This document shows, piece by piece, positions 1-8,579 of a DNA stretch of 64,000 nucleotides. The notes under the pieces are model-generated. The model had not been told where the DNA came from. It saw only the letters and a program-made list of their open reading frames with translations, and made no database searches. The position numbers and the translations under genes were made by a program. Position 1 is the first letter of the stretch. Each line of letters begins with the position of its first letter. The DNA is from Lewinellaceae bacterium (GTDB lineage: Bacteria; Bacteroidota; Bacteroidia; Chitinophagales; Saprospiraceae), in the NCBI GenBank assembly GCA_020636045.1, contig JACJYP010000005.1, forward strand, positions 310,001-374,000, written 5' to 3'.

Positions 1-816
1 TATACTTCGGACGGCAGTTTTACCTGGACACACATCTGGATGATCGCCGGTGTCTGGATCGTCCTGAATGTAATTTATGACCTGCTGGTCAAAAATGCGG
101 CCTCTGGTTCTGCATCCTGGTATTTACAGCCCATGCGTATGGGCGACTGGCGGTTCGGGCTGTTCCTGCTTATCATGTCGGGTTTCTGGACCTGTTACCA
201 ACAGTTGTTTTACACCCTTCCCCTGCATATCCGCGACTTTACCGATACTTCCGATGTGCTGCGCGGCGCCCAGTCCTTGCTGAGTGCCATAGGGCTCGAC
301 TCCTGGGCAGAGGGGCTGGCCGGCTCTATGGCAAAAGAAGGGCAGGTGAACCCGGAGTACCTGATCAATTTCAACTCCGCAGCGATCATTATTTTTCAGG
401 TGATGATCTCGTATCTGGTCACGCGCCTCAAGGCGTTCACCACGATCTTCTGGGGCGTGCTGATCACGGTACTCAGTTTTTCCATACTGGTGTTCGGCAC
501 CAGCGGATGGATCGTGCTGGCCGGCATCGTCATTTTCTCCTTCGGCGAGATGATGGCCAGCCCAAAGTCGAAAGAGTACACCGGAAGGATTGCTCCGCCC
601 GACAAAGTGGCCATGTACATGGGGTACTTTTACTGGTGCATCGCATTGGGAAATCTTTTCGGCGGCATTCTTTCCGGACAACTCTACGCCAAATTTGGTG
701 TAGCAGGCATAAAACGACCCGATCTGATGTGGGGTATTTTTACGGCGCTGGCGCTGTTCTCCGCGCTGGCGGTCTTTTTCTACGACCGGCTGATCATCAG
801 GCGTATAAAGTCGTGA
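1..816 (+). CDS. MFS transporter, C-terminal part (cut by window edge)
   Basis: The reading frame is open from the first base to the stop at 814-816, so the gene begins outside the window and about 271 residues are visible. The visible part contains several hydrophobic helices and a conserved-looking loop, SPKSKEYTGRIAPP, followed by a helix with small residues (GNLFGGILSG), which is typical of major facilitator carriers. The general style resembles the proton-coupled oligopeptide (POT) carriers of Bacteroidota, but the substrate cannot be read from this half. It lies convergent with the WbqC-like gene, with only about 11 bases between the stops. The family call is fairly safe; the POT assignment is inference. 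Confidence 0.7.
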   Translation, partial: YTSDGSFTWTHIWMIAGVWIVLNVIYDLLVKNAASGSASWYLQPMRMGDWRFGLFLLIMSGFWTCYQQLFYTLPLHIRDFTDTSDVLRGAQSLLSAIGLDSWAEGLAGSMAKEGQVNPEYLINFNSAAIIIFQVMISYLVTRLKAFTTIFWGVLITVLSFSILVFGTSGWIVLAGIVIFSFGEMMASPKSKEYTGRIAPPDKVAMYMGYFYWCIALGNLFGGILSGQLYAKFGVAGIKRPDLMWGIFTALALFSALAVFFYDRLIIRRIKS

Positions 817-827
817 TGTCCTTTTCG

Positions 828-1409
828 TTATTCTTCGGCATCTGCCAGCGCCTGGGCGCTTCTGTTGCCGCAACAGAAAAAAAGATCTAATACCGACAGG
901 TCGGGGATAAAGCCGTGCCGCTCTTCAAACACCTGGGGATAACGTATAGAAGTAGTGGCAGGTACGGTCATCTTTTCAGGCGCGTATTGCGCTGAAAGTT
1001 GAAAGGCGCCTTTCCACCCGATTTTTTGCTGAAAAAGGTATTCGAGCAGTTTCAGGTTGAAATCGAACAAAAACGAATATTTTTTTTCATAAAACGGCGC
1101 AATTCCGTCGACATAGTGTTCGAAAAAAGGGGCGCTCCCGTAGGCAGTAACGATGCTCCGCCAATGCTGACGTTGCCAGGGATCGGTGTCGGCGATCCGC
1201 ACATCGCGCACCGGCATTTGCTGGTGTTTCCCCTTTTCGAGCGGAATGCTCAGCCGCTGGATACCATTTGGTCCGGCGATGTAGCAACGATTGCGCAATG
1301 AGCCTTTCTGGTAGTGCTCGCAGGCTTCCAGTTCGATCTGCCGGTATTTCCATACAGCGGCACACCAGGATACTGGAGGCAGATAGTATAAGGGAAACAA
1401 TGGCGCCAT
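828..1409 (-). CDS. WbqC-like family protein
   Basis: The protein is 193 residues long and matches the WbqC-like pattern: an N-terminal LPPVSW segment, a run around CYIAGPNG that leads into a basic stretch, and the WRSIVTAYG and PFFEHY region. WbqC-like proteins often occur near surface-polysaccharide genes, but their biochemical role is unsettled. The frame stays open upstream to 1553, but that extension overlaps the TraB/GumN gene and is Arg/Gly/Pro-rich. I therefore chose the ATG at 1407-1409, which lies 14 bases after the upstream stop. It is the last gene of a five-gene minus-strand run starting at 6140. Confidence 0.75.
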   Translation of the reverse strand: MAPLFPLYYLPPVSWCAAVWKYRQIELEACEHYQKGSLRNRCYIAGPNGIQRLSIPLEKGKHQQMPVRDVRIADTDPWQRQHWRSIVTAYGSAPFFEHYVDGIAPFYEKKYSFLFDFNLKLLEYLFQQKIGWKGAFQLSAQYAPEKMTVPATTSIRYPQVFEERHGFIPDLSVLDLFFCCGNRSAQALADAEE

Positions 1410-1423
1410 GACAGGAAACAGGT

Positions 1424-2251
1424 TCAGGCCTCCAAAGCCGGAGCATGTGAACTGGCCAGGGCCGGGCGAACGGGTTTTACCTTGAAACCCGCCTTTTTCA
1501 GGAGGCGCAGCATGCCTTTTTGTCCGCCGAGATGCCCGGCGCCCACGGCGCAAAAAAGCGACCCTGTTTGGGTGATTTCGGCAAAGCGCCTGGCCATCAG
1601 CACATTGCGCTCGTATAGCAGCACGCGCCGCATGCCTTTGGTATCTTTTTGGGCCGATTTGTAGAGTTTTTGAATGTCGCCGGCAGCGTACCAGCGGATC
1701 ATTTTATGCATGCGGCTTTTTTGCCGCTTGTAATTTTTCAGCAGCCAGGTCAGGCTTTTGATCTGTTGCTTGAGCGATATCTTGTGCAGCGTATTCAATT
1801 GGTCGGCAAAACTTTCGACACCGGTCGTGGGTTTGCCGAGACTGCGGGCATAATGCCACAAGGTTTCATCCAGGGAATGCGCCGACTCGTCTGCCAGAAA
1901 CGCCGTTGAGAGTGCCGTGCTGACGGTCATCGGGTGCTGCGCACGCATCGCATCGGCAGGCATGCCGAGTTTTTTTCGGCAGTAAAAATCCAGGTTTTTC
2001 CAGGCGCCCGGCTTCAGAAAGTGGTCGAGGGTCTTGCCTTCCGGAAGTTGCAGCGCCGCTGCAAGGGCCGTTTCATCGGTTTCGGAAAAATCGAATTCCG
2101 TGGCAAAGGTCTCGCATTGGGCCAAAAAATGCTGGGCAACTTGCAGCCAGCCAAATGCGCGGTAATCCCGCACATGCATCGTACCGAATAGATAAGACGC
2201 CGGTCCGCCGCCGGCAGGCGTAATGCGCCACAACAGAGAATTTTTTGCCAT
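1424..2251 (-). CDS. TraB/GumN family protein
   Basis: The protein is 275 residues long. Near the N-terminus it has SYLFGTMHVRD, the glycine-threonine-x-His signature of TraB/GumN (TIKI-like) proteins. A second signature, FCAVGAGHLGGQKG, lies near the C-terminus, and a conserved glutamate/Asp-rich stretch sits in between. The family includes putative metalloproteases and is often described as having paired GxxH motifs; both are present here. There is no clear signal peptide, unlike many relatives, so the location is uncertain. It lies 24 bases after the multipass membrane protein and 14 bases before the WbqC-like gene, which suggests co-transcription. Confidence 0.75.
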   Translation of the reverse strand: MAKNSLLWRITPAGGGPASYLFGTMHVRDYRAFGWLQVAQHFLAQCETFATEFDFSETDETALAAALQLPEGKTLDHFLKPGAWKNLDFYCRKKLGMPADAMRAQHPMTVSTALSTAFLADESAHSLDETLWHYARSLGKPTTGVESFADQLNTLHKISLKQQIKSLTWLLKNYKRQKSRMHKMIRWYAAGDIQKLYKSAQKDTKGMRRVLLYERNVLMARRFAEITQTGSLFCAVGAGHLGGQKGMLRLLKKAGFKVKPVRPALASSHAPALEA

Positions 2252-2275
2252 CGTTCAGGCTCCGGGCATTTTTGT

Positions 2276-3457
2276 TCAGCGATTTTTCTGCTTGCCGGGA
2301 ATCAAATCCCGGCAGGGTATTTTCAACATGGATTCTGCTGACTTGTTCCAGCGATCCACTTTCAGGATATACAAACCGGCGCTGTCAGGATCGCTGACGC
2401 AGCCGCAAAGATAGGCTCCCGCTTCGCGAAACCGGCGCTCCGAAGAAAACATCGGCACATGGAGTTCCCGTGCGGACCAATCATCCAGCAGCAGTTTGCT
2501 GCCGCCGTCAAACGCCAGTTCGTTCCATCGGGCTGCGCGGGGACATGCAGTTTCCATGTGCGCGCCTTCCAGATAAAATGTCGCTTCGGGTTGTGTGTTG
2601 GTGTACATTTCCCAGGAAAGCGCATAGGGCCAGTAACCGAACAGGTGCAGGATCGGAGTGCTCCAGGCGAGCAAAACCGGCAGCAACTCACCCGAAAAGT
2701 ACCGCGCCTTCGCAGGTTCGGATTGTTGCTGTTCAGTACAAACAAGCCAGGCCATTGCCGCCATGGCGAGGTTCCAGGGGATGACGACGGCGTTCCAGTC
2801 GAGTTTCCACAGAAAAAGGACGATCACTGCGTGAAAAACCGGAATGATCCACCTGAAGGCTGCACGTGCAGGGGGCCAAAGGATTCCGGCCGCGAATGAC
2901 ATTTCAAGAACAGCAAGGCCGTATCCTGCCCATGAAAGTTTGCCCAAAGGGCGCGTCAGTTCGAACGCCTCGCAAAACCAGGGGAAATTCCCTTCTGCAA
3001 AATATGGCGTGAGTTTGTTGAACCCTCCCCAGAAATAAACAGCCGCCAGCAAAAAACGCAAGGCGCGGGTCGTCTGCTGTTCATCCCGATCCCCTATTAT
3101 CATTACAGAAACCAGCACCAGCAGGTAAAACCATATCCAGGGTTGCAGGCGGTTGATGTCCTGAGCGCACATCAGTGCCAGCCAGAGCAGCAGTGCCCCC
3201 ACCACACTTTTTTTTCCTGGAAAAATGGCAGTTGCCAGTAAAAGCCCTGTCAGTCCTGCCGTCATCATGAGCCTCGGCAGCGCGAGTGCTTCCAGTGCTG
3301 GCAGCATGGGAAAGGATAGCCGGCTTTCTGCATGCCAAAGCGGCCAGGACAGCAAGACGCCCCCGAGCAGGCCGATTGAAGTGATCGTTGTGACCAACCC
3401 GGATACGTTTTTTTTCAATGTGTGCACATTCAGTAATTCCTTGCCAAGGTGGCTCAT
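2276..3457 (-). CDS. Multipass membrane protein, possibly HTTM/DoxX-like
   Basis: The protein is 393 residues long. At least eight hydrophobic segments fill residues of roughly 20 to 290. A soluble tail of about 100 residues follows, containing two cysteine pairs (LCGC, ACPRA). The segment YFWGGFNKLTPYF recalls the helices of HTTM or DoxX-like membrane proteins, but I do not recognise a defined family with certainty. The start codon overlaps the stop of the upstream 534-residue gene in an ATGA arrangement (3454-3457), a strong sign of translational coupling. Function unknown; the partner gene is also a membrane protein of unknown role. Confidence 0.6.
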   Translation of the reverse strand: MSHLGKELLNVHTLKKNVSGLVTTITSIGLLGGVLLSWPLWHAESRLSFPMLPALEALALPRLMMTAGLTGLLLATAIFPGKKSVVGALLLWLALMCAQDINRLQPWIWFYLLVLVSVMIIGDRDEQQTTRALRFLLAAVYFWGGFNKLTPYFAEGNFPWFCEAFELTRPLGKLSWAGYGLAVLEMSFAAGILWPPARAAFRWIIPVFHAVIVLFLWKLDWNAVVIPWNLAMAAMAWLVCTEQQQSEPAKARYFSGELLPVLLAWSTPILHLFGYWPYALSWEMYTNTQPEATFYLEGAHMETACPRAARWNELAFDGGSKLLLDDWSARELHVPMFSSERRFREAGAYLCGCVSDPDSAGLYILKVDRWNKSAESMLKIPCRDLIPGKQKNR

Positions 3458-5058
3458 TTCAATTCACGGACCATCAGTTTGGCTTTCCCCAACCCGAGAC
3501 GGCGGAGTGTTTTCCCCAGATCGTCGGCCGTTTTTTGCGCAGCCTCTCTTGTCGGTCTGACGGCGCCCAGCCAGACGATGTAGCCGCTGCCGCCCGATTC
3601 GAAACAACTACGCGGGGTCGCCGTGGCTGATATATCGTTGGCTTTCAGGGTGTTTACCCGTGCCAGCGCGTTGTCGCCCGATGAATAGGCGTTGTCCTGT
3701 ATGATCCAGCCTGTACGTCCTTTTACGCCGGCACACGGTCCACCTGAAGCAGTGCCCGCCTTGCTTGCTGCTCTTGCGGGCTGCGGTGGCGGAGAGGGTT
3801 CTTCTTCATCTCCCGAAAGATTGATCGTGGGCACGTCGTCTTCATCATCGCCGGAAAGGTTGATCGTCTGAATTTCGTCATCGCTGCCGCTCAGATTGAT
3901 CGTTGTGATCTCGGGCTCGGGCGATTGTACCGGGACCGGATATTGTTTGGGTACTCCCTGTGGAAGAATATCGTCGTTGGGCGTATATCCGGGTTGATCC
4001 TCCGGGTTTATATCGCTTTCCCAGTGTTTGAGTTCTTCCAGGTCCGCCAGGTTTTCTTCACTGAAACTCAGCACCTGATAACACAGCGGAAGCAGGGTGG
4101 CCAGCGAAAGGGCGAAGACCCATTTTTGTACTTTTTGTCCGCCCATGAACCTCGAATAAACATCGGTCGTTTGCCCGAACGGCTTGCTCAGGATACCCCA
4201 AATGTGTTTTTTAAAAGGTTCTATGACCAGGTGCCGGACCGGGCGGGCAACTTTGTTCCAATACACATTGAATGTATCGGGCGGGCGGTACCGCGCAGCC
4301 GTGGTTACATTTTGAGAAATGGTCTTGTACCATTGCGACCGCGTGAACCAGTCCACCATCTTTCTGTCCTTGCCGAAAATACCGATCCTGGAGGGCGCAT
4401 TCAGTATCCTGACGGGGCCTTCGGCAGGCACAAGCGCGAGGCCGAATCCCTGGTAGATGCATTGCGTCTTCAATTCGACCATGTAGGGATCGTTCGGCGC
4501 AGGAAAAACGTCCTCCGCAAGGGCTACCCATTGCTCGTCGGCCTGGTAGCGCTTAAACTGCTCGATCGCATAGATATACCGGTATTTACGCCAGCCCTGC
4601 ATGGTGAAATACCAGGCAAAAAAGCCCATCGTCGCCGTTCCGATGATCAGACCGATATTGCCGGTGGCCTGAAGGTCGTAGAGCCATTTGAACTGTGTGA
4701 CATAGAAAAAACCGTAGGAACAGGCTGCACATAAGGCACCGAATGCAGCACAATCCCACAGAAAATACACGAGATTGAGTGAAAACCGGACCTCCTCGAT
4801 CTTGTCACGTGAAGTGGCTTCGTAGGTGCAAACGAAAGTGGAGTCGTCTTCTTTTTTAAACGTGATCATACCATCGGCGACAATCCCGCCGGTACCTACG
4901 TTGTCGAGATTTACCTTGATCGTATCGGGCGAAGGCTCGTAGCGGTTGCGGTAAAACTCTTTCAGGAAAGGGACAAAGCGGCGCTTGACGGTATCTTCGC
5001 TGATGCCGCCGATCAAACGGATGTGATCCGTTGCCTGTTTGTCCGGTTTTGCTATCAT
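3454..5058 (-). CDS. Membrane protein with acidic TINLSG repeat and SPOR-like tail
   Basis: The protein is 534 residues long. Two membrane helices lie near residues 97-153 and a third near 316-335. After the third helix comes a disordered Pro/Asp/Glu-rich linker with three copies of the short unit TINLSG followed by acidic residues (about residues 383-419). The last 75 residues contain GYIVWLGAVRPTREAAQK and alternate like a SPOR (peptidoglycan-binding) domain. The likely picture is an inner-membrane protein that projects a linker and a wall-binding domain into the periplasm; this is inference. It starts 23 bases after the DUF6340 lipoprotein gene and overlaps the next gene by four bases. Confidence 0.6.
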   Translation of the reverse strand: MIAKPDKQATDHIRLIGGISEDTVKRRFVPFLKEFYRNRYEPSPDTIKVNLDNVGTGGIVADGMITFKKEDDSTFVCTYEATSRDKIEEVRFSLNLVYFLWDCAAFGALCAACSYGFFYVTQFKWLYDLQATGNIGLIIGTATMGFFAWYFTMQGWRKYRYIYAIEQFKRYQADEQWVALAEDVFPAPNDPYMVELKTQCIYQGFGLALVPAEGPVRILNAPSRIGIFGKDRKMVDWFTRSQWYKTISQNVTTAARYRPPDTFNVYWNKVARPVRHLVIEPFKKHIWGILSKPFGQTTDVYSRFMGGQKVQKWVFALSLATLLPLCYQVLSFSEENLADLEELKHWESDINPEDQPGYTPNDDILPQGVPKQYPVPVQSPEPEITTINLSGSDDEIQTINLSGDDEDDVPTINLSGDEEEPSPPPQPARAASKAGTASGGPCAGVKGRTGWIIQDNAYSSGDNALARVNTLKANDISATATPRSCFESGGSGYIVWLGAVRPTREAAQKTADDLGKTLRRLGLGKAKLMVRELK

Positions 5059-5081
5059 GTGCTGTTTACCGTTTCAGGGTG

Positions 5082-6140
5082 CTACACCCTTTTTCCGGGC
5101 AACTGATATTCGAGTTTTCGCGCGTCGTTTTGCCTTTGTCTGATGACTTGAATGTAATCTCTGGCCATTTTATTGCCATAATCATTCCATGCTTTTTGCG
5201 CCCACTCCAATGCCAGTTCGAGATTGCCTTTGATCTCTGCGGCCACCGCCATGTTGTAAGCGGCACGACCGGCTGCTTTGGTATTTTCCCCGGCGCTTTC
5301 GGCGATCTTTTTCCATATTTCCGCGGCGTGGTCCCAATCTTCCCCCTGTGCGTAGCGGGCGGCTTTATCCATCTGGGATTCGTATCCCTTCGCTTTTTTG
5401 TAGTAATTCCTTTTGACGTTGACGTAAACGGGCGCAATGCGGGCGCCGTATTCAAGGCCGACGTTGAAGGCCACATCGCGTGTGATCGACACCTGTGAGG
5501 GCAGGTTTTGCCGGGCTTTATTGTCTGTATTGCCTCGTGCGCTGCGTTCTAGGTAATCGTCCGTTACAAATTCATCGAGGATCACCCGGGTCTTCGGGTC
5601 GTAGAGCCGCCAGCCGATCCGCACGCCCGTGCGCTGTCTGGCGTCGTAATATGTTTCCGTGTAAGATTTACCGTTTTTGTCTTTTTTGCGGCTGGTCTCC
5701 TTGCTGACGTTGATAAAGTTGTCGGAATCAAAAGATTCGATCGCAGCCACCGCATCGGCATCATAGTCGCCGCAGATCCGTTCGATCTGCTCCCATTCCA
5801 GCGGCGGCGGCAGGTTGTTGCCGGCTTTGCTGCCTGTCATTTCCACACCCGTGCTGATCACGCGGAAACGCGGGGTGCGTGTCAGCGCGTCGGTCAGCCC
5901 TGCCACGGCTTCCTGTCGGCTGCGGCGATCCTGCCCGATGGCCTCGCCGGTGAACAAACCCTCCAAAACATTGAGCCAGCCGCTGGACGGTTTGCTGCGG
6001 TCAACGACGGCGACTTTGGAGATATGCTCCGGCAGTTTCATCTGGGCCGGCTGCAGGACCGTAAGGGTAGTGGAGCGCATGCAACTGGCCAAAAACAGAC
6101 AGCCCGTAAAAGTCAATAACAGTGTTTTGATGGTTCTCAT
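5082..6140 (-). CDS. DUF6340 family lipoprotein with TPR-like end
   Basis: The protein is 352 residues long. It starts with a lipoprotein signal (FLASC, lipobox Cys20). The middle contains VAVVDRS, a region where the protein measures a stress-like gene product (RVISTG), and GWRLYDPKTRVILDEF, all features I associate with the DUF6340 family of Bacteroidota. The last 100 residues form helical pairs (YAQGEDWDHAAEIW, YNMAVAAEIKGN) of tetratricopeptide type. The protein is probably anchored in a membrane and may act as an assembly or scaffolding factor; no enzymatic residue is evident. It is the first gene of the minus-strand run down to 828. Confidence 0.7.
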   Translation of the reverse strand: MRTIKTLLLTFTGCLFLASCMRSTTLTVLQPAQMKLPEHISKVAVVDRSKPSSGWLNVLEGLFTGEAIGQDRRSRQEAVAGLTDALTRTPRFRVISTGVEMTGSKAGNNLPPPLEWEQIERICGDYDADAVAAIESFDSDNFINVSKETSRKKDKNGKSYTETYYDARQRTGVRIGWRLYDPKTRVILDEFVTDDYLERSARGNTDNKARQNLPSQVSITRDVAFNVGLEYGARIAPVYVNVKRNYYKKAKGYESQMDKAARYAQGEDWDHAAEIWKKIAESAGENTKAAGRAAYNMAVAAEIKGNLELALEWAQKAWNDYGNKMARDYIQVIRQRQNDARKLEYQLPGKRV

Positions 6141-6266
6141 AGACTGGGAACAAGTGTAATGTTTTGGTTATGAGATGCTTAAGGCCTGAAAGTTAATATG
6201 GCAAAAATCGGAATTTTATTGACATCATGTGAACCATTTTAGCAAAAAGGTATTTTGCGTTGACGA

Positions 6267-7487
6267 ATGATCGGCTCAAAATGGGATATGATAATGGCCG
6301 GCGCAGGTATGTCCGGGCGCTCTCTCGCACTCGAATGCGCGCGCAGACCTGCCTTCCGCGATAAGAAGATATTGCTGATCGACCGCGGCGAAAAAAAACA
6401 GAACGACCGTACCTGGTGTTTCTGGTCGCTGCCCGGTGAGCCGGTGCCACCGGTCGTGTACAAATACTGGGACCAGTGCCTGTTTTTCGGAGAGCAGGGT
6501 GTGCAACCCCTGGAGATCGCTCCCTACCGGTATGCGATGGTTCGCGGGATCGACTTTTACGAATGGACGGAAGCGGAATTCAGGCAATATCCCAATGTTC
6601 AAAGTATTCAGGCCGGTATTACCGGTTTGGATATCGCTACCGGCACAGTAAGGACCGATCAGGGCGATTTTCAGGGTGAATGGGTGTTCAATTCGGCATT
6701 TACAAAAGAACGCCTGCTGCCCGATGCCGGGGATTTGTGGCCGACAACGCCGTTTACCACCGCCGATCCAGATAAAACGTCCGACAAAGCATTTACCCGG
6801 CTGCTGCAGCATTTTAAAGGCTGGGTGATCGAGACGGCTACGGATCATTTTGACCCTGCCGTTATGACATTCATGGACTACCGGATACCCCAAAAAGGCG
6901 AGACGCGCTTTGCTTACGTATTGCCCTTCAGCGAAAAAAAGGCCCTGATAGAATTTACCGTTTTTTCAGAGGCGCTTTGTGCGCCGGAAGAGTACGAACG
7001 CGAACTTTCGGACTATATCGGCAACATTCTGAACATAGACCGGTACAAGATCCTGGAAACGGAATTTGGGATCATTCCCATGACAGACGATCCTTTTTCC
7101 CGGCGGCAGGGCAGGGTGTTCCACATCGGTACGGCCGGAGGTTTCGTGAAAGCCTCCAGCGGGTACGCATTCAAGCGCACGCAGCGGAAATTGCGCGAAT
7201 TTGCCGACGCCTGGGAGCAGGCCAGCGTGCCGGATGAAAGGGTGTTCAGGTCGCCCTGGCGTTTCCGGTTTTACGATTCAGTCATGTTGCGGGTGCTGCG
7301 CGACCAGGCAGTAAGCGGAAAAACCTTTTTTTCCGATCTGTTTGGCCAATTGCCGCCACAGTTGGTATTTCGCTTTCTCGATGAGGATTCTACTTTTGCC
7401 GATGAGCTGCGTTTACTGAGCGCTCCACCAGCCTGGCCATTTTTCAGGTCGGCGCTGAAGCAAATTCCTGTCTTTTTAAAAATTTGA
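6267..7487 (+). CDS. crtY: Lycopene beta-cyclase family protein
   Basis: The protein is 406 residues long. It begins with a dinucleotide-binding GAGMSGRSLA segment. It has the lycopene cyclase signatures NDRTWCFW (about residue 50), LLQHFKGW and a following MDYR, and a C-terminal GTAGGFVKASSGYAF motif. The enzyme would close the ends of lycopene to beta-rings in carotenoid synthesis, using a reduced flavin or NAD(P)H without net redox change. No other carotenoid gene is in the window; the next gene, coaE, is 18 bases downstream. It is divergent from the DUF6340 operon across a 126-base gap. The ATG at 6267 places the dinucleotide motif at the expected position. Confidence 0.85.
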   Translation: MIGSKWDMIMAGAGMSGRSLALECARRPAFRDKKILLIDRGEKKQNDRTWCFWSLPGEPVPPVVYKYWDQCLFFGEQGVQPLEIAPYRYAMVRGIDFYEWTEAEFRQYPNVQSIQAGITGLDIATGTVRTDQGDFQGEWVFNSAFTKERLLPDAGDLWPTTPFTTADPDKTSDKAFTRLLQHFKGWVIETATDHFDPAVMTFMDYRIPQKGETRFAYVLPFSEKKALIEFTVFSEALCAPEEYERELSDYIGNILNIDRYKILETEFGIIPMTDDPFSRRQGRVFHIGTAGGFVKASSGYAFKRTQRKLREFADAWEQASVPDERVFRSPWRFRFYDSVMLRVLRDQAVSGKTFFSDLFGQLPPQLVFRFLDEDSTFADELRLLSAPPAWPFFRSALKQIPVFLKI

Positions 7488-7505
7488 AGCGGCTGAGACA
7501 CAACC

Positions 7506-8144
7506 ATGGCGCAACAAAAGAAACAAGCATTGCGCGCCGGTATCACCGGCGGCATCGGCAGCGGAAAGAGCACAGTATGCCGGATGTTCGGCGTGCTTGG
7601 CGTTCCGGTATATGATGCCGATGCCTGGGCGAAATGGCTCATCGGGCACGACCCGCAACTGATCGGAGGAATCAAGGCGCTTTTCGGCCCGGAGGCTTAT
7701 ACCGAAGAAGGCTACAACCGGACGTATGTGGCCGGAATCGTATTCAAGGACCGGGAAAAACTGGCTGCGCTGAATGCCCTGGTGCACCCTGCTGTAGAGC
7801 GACACAGCCGGAATTGGCATGAAACACAAGAGGCTGCCGGAGCACGCTACACCCTGAAAGAAGCCGCCTTGATGGTAGAAAGCGGCAGCCACAAACACCT
7901 CGACGTGTTGATCGTAGTAGCGGCGCCGGAGGATTTGCGCATCCGGCGGGTGATGCAGCGCGACGGGCTTACCGAAGCCCAGGTGCGCGCGCGCATGGCC
8001 AGCCAGATGCCCGAACCCGAAAAAATAGCCCTGGCGGATTACGTCATCACAAACGACGAACGACAGATGCTCATTCCCCAGGTATGGAAGCTGCATTGTG
8101 CCCTGCTTGAAAAAGCAGTGCATTTTCAAAAAAATGTTTTGTAA
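7506..8144 (+). CDS. coaE: Dephospho-CoA kinase
   Basis: The protein is 212 residues long, the usual size for CoaE. The P-loop GGIGSGKST lies near residue 15. The DADAWAK segment carries the conserved acidic pair expected to contact the substrate. The C-terminal half has a lid-like RRVMQRDGLTEAQ region and the DYVITNDE motif, both typical of CoaE. It phosphorylates the 3'-OH of dephospho-CoA with ATP in the last step of coenzyme A synthesis, in the cytoplasm. It lies 18 bases after the lycopene cyclase gene and probably shares its transcript. The panB gene in this same window serves an earlier step of the same pathway. Confidence 0.92.
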   Translation: MAQQKKQALRAGITGGIGSGKSTVCRMFGVLGVPVYDADAWAKWLIGHDPQLIGGIKALFGPEAYTEEGYNRTYVAGIVFKDREKLAALNALVHPAVERHSRNWHETQEAAGARYTLKEAALMVESGSHKHLDVLIVVAAPEDLRIRRVMQRDGLTEAQVRARMASQMPEPEKIALADYVITNDERQMLIPQVWKLHCALLEKAVHFQKNVL

Positions 8145-8169
8145 AGACCGCTGTTTCTGACTACCTTTG
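8138..8169 (+). promoter_or_regulatory. Bacteroidota-type promoter of rpmE2
   Basis: TTTG at 8138-8141 is followed, 20 bases on, by TACCTTTG at 8162-8169. This is an exact match to the Bacteroidota -33/-7 pattern (TTTG and TAnnTTTG). The expected start site would be near 8175, leaving an untranslated leader of about 50 bases before rpmE2 at 8224. The -33 box overlaps the end of coaE. Confidence 0.65.
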
Positions 8170-8223
8170 CGCCTCGAATTCCGAAACAAGCGGTTTACAA
8201 CAAATTTTCAGTAAAATACAGTC

Positions 8224-8478
8224 ATGAAAAAAGATATCCATCCGGCTAACTACCGCTCAGTGGTATTCAAAGACATCGCGACGGACGAGGCTTTTGTCTG
8301 CAAGTCCTGCGTGAATACCAAAGAGACCATTACCTGGGAAGACGGTAAAGAATACCCGCTGGTAAAAATGGAGATTTCCTCTTACAGCCATCCGTTTTTT
8401 ACCGGTAAAATGAAGTTCGTCGATACCGCCGGCCGTATCGATAAGTTCAACAAGAAATTTGCAAAGTTCGCGAAGTAA
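8224..8478 (+). CDS. rpmE2: Ribosomal protein L31, type B
   Basis: The protein is 84 residues long and starts MKKDIHPANYR, the hallmark of type B L31. It carries the SSYSHPFFTGK motif and the VDTAGRIDKF end. It lacks the four-cysteine zinc site of type A L31, keeping only an isolated CKSC-like pair (Cys25 and Cys28), so zinc binding is unlikely to follow the canonical form. It is a component of the 50S subunit near the central protuberance. The gene has its own promoter at 8138 and a strong terminator at 8501, so it appears to be a single-gene transcript. Confidence 0.95.
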   Translation: MKKDIHPANYRSVVFKDIATDEAFVCKSCVNTKETITWEDGKEYPLVKMEISSYSHPFFTGKMKFVDTAGRIDKFNKKFAKFAK

Positions 8479-8500
8479 TCCGCACACGGCGCGATTTTTG

Positions 8501-8538
8501 AAAAGTCCCGATGGCTTCCTGCACGTTGGGACTTTTTT
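8501..8538 (+). terminator. Rho-independent terminator after rpmE2
   Basis: AAAAGTCCC at 8501-8509 pairs perfectly with GGGACTTTT at 8528-8536 over an 18-base loop, followed by a T run to 8538. It lies 23 bases past the rpmE2 stop. Confidence 0.85.
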
Positions 8539-8579
8539 ATTTCCCAATTTTGCCGTTGAAAGAAACCATTTGTACGCAC

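Noticed and set aside
1410..1553. A longer N-terminus for the WbqC-like protein
   Set aside because: It overlaps the TraB/GumN gene, is Arg/Gly/Pro-rich and is not seen in the family. The ATG at 1409 is better.
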